NCBI GenBank assembly: GCA_041398965.1
Contig: JAWKTT010000012.1
Location: forward strand, 62,001-126,000
Origin: JAWKTT01 sp041398965
GTDB taxonomy: Bacteria; Planctomycetota; Planctomycetia; Planctomycetales; Planctomycetaceae
Direction of reading: 5' to 3'
Length of the DNA stretch: 64,000 bases
Part shown: positions 58,448 through 64,000 of the stretch, one piece after another
Layout: each line of letters opens with the position of its first letter
Numbering within the stretch: position 1 is the first letter of the stretch
Made by a program: the position numbers and the translations under genes
Notes under the pieces: generated by a model
What the model was told of the DNA's origin: nothing
Database searches by the model: none
The model's input: the letters and a program-made list of their open reading frames with translations, nothing else

Positions 58448-59233
58448 ATGTTGACATGGACCAGATTGACCACACTCTGTCGCCGCAGCCTGCCGGTCCT
58501 CGCCGCAGCCGCCTTGTTGGTCGCCAGCCACGCCGCACAGGCCCAATGGGGTCATGCCGAAGGGCAGATCGTCCTCGACGGCGACATCCCCAAACTGGAT
58601 AACAAGGTGAACAAAGGGGATACGTCCCAGAAGGACTGCAACATCGTTGATGTTCCTGACTATACCCTCACCGTGAACCCCGAAAACAAGGGGATTGCCG
58701 ATGTCTTTATCTATCTGAAGAAGAAGCCCTCGAAGATTCATCCAGATCTCGCCAAGTCGGCCGAGAAGGAACTGGTCGTCGATCAGAAGAACTGCATGTT
58801 CATCCCCTACGCCATGATCGTCCGGACCGATCAGGCTGTCCGTGTTCTGTCGGACGACCCCTTCCCACACAACACGCACGGCTACATGATTCTCAACAAG
58901 TCGTTCAACAACACCATCGGTGCCAACGATCGCGATGGGGTAATGGTTTCCGCCACATCTCTCGCCAAGCCCGAACCACTTCCGACTGCCGTCAAGTGTG
59001 ACGTTCACAGCCACATGGAATCGTGGTGGCTGATCACCGATCACCCTTACAACGCCGTCACCGATGCCGACGGAAAATTCAAGATCGAAAACCTCCCCGT
59101 CGGGACACACACCTTCACCGTCTGGCATAGCCGTGCCGGATACATCAGCAAAGACCTGACCATCAAGGTGACTTCCGGCAAGAGCACCACCGCAGATGTT
59201 ATCAAGGTCCCCGTTGCTAAGGTGACAAAGTAG
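58448..59233 (+). CDS. Exported cupredoxin-like protein with regulatory-like C-terminal domain
   Basis: The 261-residue product starts at ATG 58448 with CAGGAG 8 nt upstream. A signal peptide ends near AQAQWG (about residue 35). The middle domain has the type-1-copper-like ligands CDVHSHM at about residue 183 and an upstream FPHNTHGYM (His) block. The last about 70 residues (NAVTDADGKFKIENLPVGTH, TFTVWHS) look like a carboxypeptidase-regulatory-type beta domain. It may be a periplasmic copper protein; electron transfer is inferred. Confidence 0.75.
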   Translation: MLTWTRLTTLCRRSLPVLAAAALLVASHAAQAQWGHAEGQIVLDGDIPKLDNKVNKGDTSQKDCNIVDVPDYTLTVNPENKGIADVFIYLKKKPSKIHPDLAKSAEKELVVDQKNCMFIPYAMIVRTDQAVRVLSDDPFPHNTHGYMILNKSFNNTIGANDRDGVMVSATSLAKPEPLPTAVKCDVHSHMESWWLITDHPYNAVTDADGKFKIENLPVGTHTFTVWHSRAGYISKDLTIKVTSGKSTTADVIKVPVAKVTK

Positions 59234-59289
59234 TTTTTTTGAACGACCCGACCAACGTCATCACGACGATGTTGGTCAACATAAATTCA

Positions 59290-59328
59290 GCCGCAGGTCT
59301 GCCCGATTTCCGGTGGGCCTGCGGCTTT
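59290..59328 (+). terminator. Intrinsic terminator after the cupredoxin-like gene
   Basis: GCCGCAGG and CCTGCGGC flank an inner CCCG/CGGG hairpin and are followed by TTT. The site is 56 nt downstream of the stop codon. A second small hairpin (GACCAAC/GTTGGTC) lies at 59246-59279. Confidence 0.75.
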
Positions 59329-59363
59329 CCCCAAAGATGTGTTCGACCTGCGGAGTTTTGCCG

Positions 59364-60122
59364 ATGGCGTCCCCTCGTTACCTGACGGCTCTTCCGGTCT
59401 ACAACGAAGAGAGTTCCCTGCTCGAAGTGCTCGACGAAGTCCGTCAGTACGCTCCCGACATTCTCGTCGTCGATGATGGTTCGACCGATGGCACCCCCGC
59501 CTTACTGCGGCAGACCGCTGGGATCATGACCGTCCGTCACGAGCCAAATCAGGGTTACGGAGCCGCGCTGCGAACCGCGTTTCAATACGCCATCGAGCAT
59601 GGCTACGACGCCCTCGTCACGATCGATTGTGACGGGCAACATCAACCGGGAATGATCCCCGAACTGGTCGACGCCCTGTTCTCCAAGGGAGATCGTCCGG
59701 CAGACATCATCTCGGGAAGCCGCTACCTGAAAGAGTTCGCAGGGGACAACTCCGCCCCCGAGGATCGCCGCCGTATCAACCACATCATCACCCAGCAGAT
59801 CAACAGTTGTTTCGGGCTCAAGCTCACCGACACCTTTTGCGGCTTCAAGGCGTACCGGACCGAGGCTCTGCAAAAGTTCGACATCACCGAACTCGGATAT
59901 GCCATGCCCCTGCAACTGTGGGTGCAAGCCGTGCGACACAACATGGAGATCGTCGAGTACCCGGTCCCCCGCATCTACCTCGACGCCGAACGCTCTTTCG
60001 GCGGCTCCCTGGACGACTCCAACCGCCGCCTCAACTACTACCGCGAAGTCCTCCTCCGCGAAATGAATCAACAACAAGTCGGCTGCTTAGAAGACCTCCC
60101 TTCCATCCCCCAAGGCACCTAA
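59364..60122 (+). CDS. Family 2 glycosyltransferase (dolichol-phosphate-mannose-synthase-like)
   Basis: The 252-residue protein starts at ATG 59364 with GGAG 9 nt upstream. The GT-A fold shows LTALPVYNEES, VVDDGSTDGTP (nucleotide site), NQGYGAALRTAF, VTIDCDGQHQP (DxD-like DCDGQ metal site) and ISGSRYL. The chain lacks obvious membrane helices. The family moves sugar from nucleotide donors to lipid carriers or glycans; the donor and acceptor are unknown. Confidence 0.9.
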   Translation: MASPRYLTALPVYNEESSLLEVLDEVRQYAPDILVVDDGSTDGTPALLRQTAGIMTVRHEPNQGYGAALRTAFQYAIEHGYDALVTIDCDGQHQPGMIPELVDALFSKGDRPADIISGSRYLKEFAGDNSAPEDRRRINHIITQQINSCFGLKLTDTFCGFKAYRTEALQKFDITELGYAMPLQLWVQAVRHNMEIVEYPVPRIYLDAERSFGGSLDDSNRRLNYYREVLLREMNQQQVGCLEDLPSIPQGT

Positions 60123-60366
60123 CCCTACCTCGCAATCTCTGCTCCTCAAAGCCCCTCGACTGAGTCAGAGAGACCACGCGAACCCTCACGAACCTATCAT
60201 TCCTCGGTTGACCTCCGATACGGGCCGATTCGCTGTCTAACTGTTGCCTCAAGAGGGTGAACTCAGACCTCTGCCCTAAGGAAACTTGGCGTCTCTCGCC
60301 GGACGGACCGAGAGCGAGTGGTCATAACTAAGCTCGTCTTCGGGGTTCTGCTTTCTTTGGGGTTGA

Positions 60367-60615
60367 ATGATGGTGATAATTCTCAGTGTGCTCATTGGAT
60401 TGGCGACAGCGGGGTTGTTGTTCAAGCTGTTCTTCGACGACTTGGAAGAGTTCGGCGAGTGCTTCATGTACCTCCTTAAACCCAATATCCTCTCGCTGTT
60501 TGACGGGGATTACCTCGAAGACCAATGGAAGTCCATGAAGCTCGGCTTCTGGGCAGCCCTCTCCATCGGCGCCGGAGTCGGCACCTATTTCTCCCTGATG
60601 AAGCACTTCGGGTAA
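60367..60615 (+). CDS. Small membrane protein of unknown function
   Basis: The 82-residue product starts MMVIILSVLIGLATAGLLFK and has two hydrophobic helices (residues 3-20 and about 56-72, LGFWAALSIGAGVGTYFSLM). The middle is polar (DDLEEFGECFMYLLKPNILS). The ribosome site is weak (GGGGTTGA). Unknown function. Confidence 0.6.
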   Translation: MMVIILSVLIGLATAGLLFKLFFDDLEEFGECFMYLLKPNILSLFDGDYLEDQWKSMKLGFWAALSIGAGVGTYFSLMKHFG

Positions 60616-60738
60616 CGGCCGCCGCCTGAGCGGACCTCCAGTCTCGCTCTCCAGGATCGAATACAATTACCCTGCGAACTACCGACCCGAAGGCCGGTCT
60701 CCCAATCGATGTCGTCGTTACGATTAGAGGACATTTGG

Positions 60739-61233
60739 ATGATTCAGATCGACCTGCGGAAGTTGGCCATCCAGAATCGTGTCGAAGAGCTTCGTACCGC
60801 AATCATGGAAGAAGCAGACCCAAATATGAAGGATCGTCTTGGCTCGACCGCCCTTCTCGCTGCAATTGCTTACAAGAGACTTGAAGTCATTCCAGTGCTG
60901 TTGGAGCATGGGGCGGATGTCACTGCTCAAGACAAGGACGGGAGTACAGCGTTGCATTATGCAATCGAGCATAAACTTCCCGCAGTCCTAGAAGCCCTTG
61001 TCGAACGGTGCCCGGAGGCTGTTTTTATCAGCGACAAACATGGAAATCAGCCCCTTTGGACAGCAGCGTTTAATGCAAGGGGTGAATACGAGATGGTGTC
61101 CACACTACTTCGAAACGGAGCAAATCCCAATCACTGCAACAATATCGGCCTTTGCCCATTGGACACTCCTAAACGAAAGGGTGAGTTAGCATTGCTGCAT
61201 CTTCTTGAGTCGGCCCCAAGTGCGAAAACATGA
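60739..61233 (+). CDS. Ankyrin-repeat protein, possible immunity gene
   Basis: The 164-residue product starts at ATG 60739 behind GAGGAC. Four ankyrin-like repeats: LAIQNRVEELRTAIMEEADP, GSTALLAAIAYKRLEVIPVL, GSTALHYAIEHKLPAVLEAL and QPLWTAAFNARGEYEMVSTL. Cytoplasmic ankyrin proteins are frequent as immunity genes next to polymorphic toxins; the inverted repeat D copy 3 right after the stop supports this context. A toxin is not visible here. Confidence 0.75.
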   Translation: MIQIDLRKLAIQNRVEELRTAIMEEADPNMKDRLGSTALLAAIAYKRLEVIPVLLEHGADVTAQDKDGSTALHYAIEHKLPAVLEALVERCPEAVFISDKHGNQPLWTAAFNARGEYEMVSTLLRNGANPNHCNNIGLCPLDTPKRKGELALLHLLESAPSAKT

Positions 61234-61254
61234 GAATGGCCCCGATGCGTAGCT

Positions 61255-61420
61255 ACGGCTTCTTTATCATGATCCTCGCAGGCTGTGCCGGTTTGAATGG
61301 TTGCAGCTTGGCCGGTTGAGCAGGCTTCCACGGCTTGAACACCGGCACGCCTGACGGCGGCGGCAGTGTTGTGACTGCCGCCCTCAGCCTGCATCCTCCC
61401 TCATCGGTCGGCGGCTTCGG
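61255..61420 (-). repeat. Repeat family D, copy 3
   Basis: It matches copy 1 over about 165 bases (GCAGGCTGTGCCGGTTTGAA ... CCTCATCGGTCGGCGGCTTC), with the same open minus frame ending in KLQPFKPAQPARIMIKKP. It starts about 20 nt after the ankyrin gene stop. Confidence 0.8.
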
Positions 61421-61422
61421 CA

Positions 61423-61590
61423 GGGTGGCTGGGGTCAGATTGTTAAGGGTGTGCACTGAATTCAAGGTCGATAGGAATAACAACCTGCCCCCAGAGCGTG
61501 GGAACCTCGAAGACATCCTGGGGGAAAAATCGCCGGAGCGCCTCAGAAGTCCCGATTGCCCCAATAACGGCGATTTGACCCCAGCCACCC
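61423..61590. repeat. Repeat family E: 168-bp element with 15-bp inverted ends
   Basis: GGGTGGCTGGGGTCA at 61423-61437 and its perfect complement at 61576-61590. The element abuts repeat D copy 3. It has no gene inside and no other copy was seen in this window. Confidence 0.75.
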
Positions 61591-61611
61591 CGCTGTCTAG
61601 GCCTGCAAATC

Positions 61612-62196
61612 CTAACAGTCCATTGGATCGAAACCGTTCAGCGATCCAAAACGACTATACCAGCGTGGCCGTTCGATGCTCGCCAGCGAAGGCTCGTCGT
61701 GATTTGAAACGGTGACTGCGAAGTCGTCGGTTCGATTCAACCGTTCTACTTCCGACCGCAGTTCGCTCGACAGCGCAATCCGACAGGCGATCTCCTCAAA
61801 CGCCTGATAGTCACGTTCAGTCAATGCATTGCGACGATATGACAATTCGTAGACTTCTCGCTCCCAGGTATCGAGAACATTGCTGATACATTCGTGAAAG
61901 TCCTTTGGAGGTTCTCCGACGCTTTGGTACTTCCAGTCGCCACAGTTGTACTTCAAGTTCTTGATCTTATCATCGAGATGGTATGAATCCGGAAACTTCT
62001 CTTGGTAGTACAATAATTGTTCTTCAAAGTCAGCATGTGTGTTCGCGTAGAGTGCGAAGCATCCGTCGAAACTGTCTGAGTAAATGCAAAGTGCATAGAA
62101 AGGGACTGAGTTGTATCGCTCTACCAAGAGACGCACACCCGCAATGCATGCGTCTCGAAAGTCGCGTTCGAATCGCTCAAAGTCAAACGTGTGCAT
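61612..62196 (-). CDS. DUF4303-family protein (putative immunity)
   Basis: The 194-residue product starts at ATG 62196 behind GGAG. The N-terminal half (FERFERDFRDACIAGVRLLV, YNSVPFYALCIYSDSFDG) and the later segment DWKYQSVGEPPKDFHECIS follow the DUF4303 pattern, as do NALTERDYQAFEEIACRIAL and EVERLNRTDDFAVTVSNHD. The family is often found next to polymorphic toxins; a role here is inferred. A longer frame upstream to 62322 is not preferred. Confidence 0.75.
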   Translation of the reverse strand: MHTFDFERFERDFRDACIAGVRLLVERYNSVPFYALCIYSDSFDGCFALYANTHADFEEQLLYYQEKFPDSYHLDDKIKNLKYNCGDWKYQSVGEPPKDFHECISNVLDTWEREVYELSYRRNALTERDYQAFEEIACRIALSSELRSEVERLNRTDDFAVTVSNHDEPSLASIERPRWYSRFGSLNGFDPMDC

Positions 62197-62465
62197 TGCG
62201 TCACTCCTGCCCCATGAATTCGATGACAATACCTGTAATTCAGGCCCACGCCTGCCTTCCTGCTTGGGATGTTGACATCCAACCAGCAATCGTGCAAGGT
62301 CCGCACATGTGTCTTGATTCATATTAACTCACGGACACTAACCTAGCGTCTCTCTCTCTCTTTCACTCGCTGGCCCAACGGTATCGTTTGGCTGCGATGT
62401 ACGGGGGACTGACGTCCCCCGCTCGGTGGGGCGGATGCGTTTGTTTCTTGGTGGAATGAGTCTTT

Positions 62466-63545
62466 TTAGAGAAAGCCATGCAGCCATTCGCCGAGGTGTT
62501 TTTCGGCGGTGGGGGGGAGGGTGTGGGACTGGTTGTGGTTGAGGAAGGCAAGGGCGGGGGGTGTTTCGCTTAGCAGGCGGTAGAGGGGGAGGGCTGCTTT
62601 GATGAAGGGCCAGCTTTGGTCGCCGTCGGCGGAGTTGCCGCCGATGAGGAGGAAGGGGCGGGGGGCGATGAGGGCGAGGAGTTCATGATGTTCTCGGGTC
62701 CATGTGGGATCGTTGATCATCGGGCCGAGGTACCAGGGGGCGTCCCAGTTTGAGAACTTCGTGCCGATCCCTCCTTCGCTACTCACCGTCACTTTAACGC
62801 GGTCATCAAATGCGGCAAGATACAGGACCTCTTTCGCACCGAGGGAGTGTCCGATCGAGCCGAGGCGGTCGGGATCGACCTCGGGACGAGCGGTGAGAAT
62901 ATCAACTGCTAACTGAGCATCGTAGAGCATCTTGGCCATGCCGACGGAGGTAGGGTGTCGGGCTTGAAAGCGTTCGGTCTCCTGCTTGGCTGCGATCTTC
63001 TCGTTGGTGGGCCAGAGAAAGTTGCGGGGGGAGAAGGTGACGAAACCCTCTTTGGCGAACCGAAGGCCGAGCCATTTTTCGGGGACCCCTTCCAGACCCG
63101 CTGGCTGCCGAATCGAGTGGTCGACCGTCGAGTGAAAGACGACGATTCCCGGAACCTTGCCGGTGAGTTTCTGGGGAGTTAGAAGATAGCCCTCGGTGGT
63201 TAGTCCCGGCTCGCATTCGTATTCGACCCGCTGTCGGATGACGTTGTCGATGATGTCCTCTTCGAGCACGCGCAGTTTGGGGAGCTTGCGAGGTTGCGTT
63301 GCCAGGGGGCCGAGCAGTTTCAGCCATTCGTCGCGAAGCTCCTTTCGTCGTCGTTGCCAACCTTCGCGATCGACGATTGGCTCGCCATCGACAGTCACCA
63401 ACAAGGGGGACAATTTCGGGGCCTCCGGCGGTAGCATCTCGGGGATGGATTGCCTCTTTGCCAGCCAGTCGACCCCTTTTCGCCGAGTCTCTTCCGCGGC
63501 TGCGATGGTCGCGAGCACCCCCTCGGGGGGGGGGGAAGCCCCCAC
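62466..63545 (-). CDS. Alpha/beta-hydrolase (acetyl-xylan-esterase/dienelactone-hydrolase-like)
   Basis: The largest open frame gives 359 residues from GTG 63545, but the intact N-terminus is probably at 63622 in another frame. The catalytic core has nucleophile Ser in IGHSLGAKEVLYL, GIVVFHSTVDHS, FVTFSPRNFLWPTNEK and PRPFLLIGGNSADGD (acid region), and a His in NHNQSHTLP. The class hydrolyses esters of sugars or related substrates. The reading frame begins with VGASPPPEGV coded by a G11/C11 tract (63525-63535). Confidence 0.8.
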   Translation of the reverse strand: MGASPPPEGVLATIAAAEETRRKGVDWLAKRQSIPEMLPPEAPKLSPLLVTVDGEPIVDREGWQRRRKELRDEWLKLLGPLATQPRKLPKLRVLEEDIIDNVIRQRVEYECEPGLTTEGYLLTPQKLTGKVPGIVVFHSTVDHSIRQPAGLEGVPEKWLGLRFAKEGFVTFSPRNFLWPTNEKIAAKQETERFQARHPTSVGMAKMLYDAQLAVDILTARPEVDPDRLGSIGHSLGAKEVLYLAAFDDRVKVTVSSEGGIGTKFSNWDAPWYLGPMINDPTWTREHHELLALIAPRPFLLIGGNSADGDQSWPFIKAALPLYRLLSETPPALAFLNHNQSHTLPPTAEKHLGEWLHGFL

Positions 63546-63622
63546 GCATCCTGTCCCAGCAATCAGTCCCCCCGCCCCACCGTTTCCAAGAACCGCCGCC
63601 GCGATGCGTTGTGAAATGGCAT
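63546..63622 (-). pseudogene. Out-of-frame Tat-type signal of the hydrolase
   Basis: From ATG 63622 the frame reads MPFHNASRRRFLETVGRGD then stops. SRRRFL is a twin-arginine motif. In the frame of the hydrolase the same DNA reads GNGGAGGLIAGTGCVGAS, a typical continuation. One G missing from the G-run (63568-63578) would explain the break. A sequencing or assembly error is possible. Confidence 0.6.
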
Positions 63623-63809
63623 GGAAGTCTCCGGAGTCAATGATTGAGTCGATTCAGTTTCGTGACAATTCAATGAGTCGAGCCATTGAGCGACAGAGGG
63701 TTATACACGCGTTTTGTTGCAAAGCTCCAAAGCCGCAAACGGGTTCACTGGATTGCTTCTGGATCATCTCGCATTGGAAATAAACTGTCATTTTAGCTTG
63801 TGAATCATC

Positions 63810-64000
63810 TTACTGTGCCATCAGGAATATCTGAACTAAAATCGCTGCCATGAGGGTGTAGTAGGTGAAGGGGATGAGTGTTTTTCGGATGATGGTTCCT
63901 TCTTGGTCTTGAAGGCCGACGACGGCGGAGGCGGCGACGACGTTGTGGACGCAGATCATGTTGCCGGCTGCTCCGCCGACCGCTTGCAGGGCGACGATCC
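63810..64000 (-). CDS. L-lactate permease, C-terminal part
   Basis: The gene runs off the right edge; the last 63 residues are visible. The segment GGAAGNMICVHNVVAASAV followed by EGTIIRKTLIPFTYYTLMAA matches the C-terminus of the LctP/LldP family, ending LVQIFLMAQ. The family imports lactate and related carboxylates with protons. Only the C-terminal end can be assessed. Confidence 0.8.
   Translation of the reverse strand, partial: IVALQAVGGAAGNMICVHNVVAASAVVGLQDQEGTIIRKTLIPFTYYTLMAAILVQIFLMAQ

Noticed and set aside
57869..58473. Two short minus-strand frames in the 57.7-58.4 kb gap
   Set aside because: They lack ribosome sites and domains and overlap the promoter and start of the cupredoxin-like gene.

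Overview
The window looks like chromosomal DNA from a planctomycete (phylum Planctomycetota, probably order Planctomycetales). This rests on a PVC-type membrane-bound dehydrogenase fused to a cytochrome c domain, a secreted ThuA-domain protein, LEPR-XLL-like and Cys/Gly-rich secreted proteins, an Uma2-family protein, signal-peptide-bearing proteins of unknown function and abundant REP-type palindromes. No rRNA and no CRISPR array were seen.

Positions 1 to about 36,300 are mostly ordinary chromosome. They hold a partial copper-type P-ATPase, a two-tRNA operon (Met, Ala) with its own terminator, the accB-accC pair, a Na+/solute symporter next to a ThuA-domain protein, rlmN, an L,D-transpeptidase, an Uma2 protein, the large PVC dehydrogenase/cytochrome protein, a PHB-depolymerase-like esterase and fumC. 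A secretin-like protein lies upstream of a Cys/Gly-rich lipoprotein. A four-gene minus-strand exopolysaccharide cluster follows, in transcription order: Wza-type exporter, Wzc-type tyrosine kinase, O-antigen-ligase/TPR protein and PglF/CapD-type sugar-nucleotide dehydratase. An acyl-adenylate-forming enzyme is divergent from it.

Positions about 36,300 to 62,300 form an accessory island of polymorphic-toxin debris. It has Hint pre-toxin fragments, orphan C-terminal toxin domains, intact immunity-type genes (macrodomain, Imm11-like, DUF2262, DUF4303, ankyrin and unnamed small proteins) and a dense set of repeats. Three REP-associated (Y1/HUH) transposase loci, one dead, are each bracketed by inverted copies of a different palindrome. 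Five copies of a MITE-like repeat, several other inverted-repeat elements and a 3' relic of a group II intron are interspersed. The most interesting pair is a HYD1-type ADP-ribosyltransferase toxin module at 45,163-46,146 whose end overlaps the start of a DarG-like macrodomain gene, which suggests an ADP-ribosylating toxin with an ADP-ribose-removing antidote. A second pair is an Imm11-like gene that overlaps by 4 nt the surviving 3' end of a toxin gene cut off by a REP-transposase element. Three copies of a 130-190-bp repeat lie, always inverted, just after three different immunity-type genes.

Ordinary genes are interleaved with or follow the island: a WD40-like membrane protein, an STN/secretin-like protein, an LRR lipoprotein, a XerC/D-type recombinase, an Ala-rich coiled-coil secreted protein, a cupredoxin-like protein and a family 2 glycosyltransferase. 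The right edge holds an alpha/beta-hydrolase whose Tat-type signal peptide is out of frame, and the C-terminus of an L-lactate permease. All domain names come from reading motifs by eye; no database search was run.
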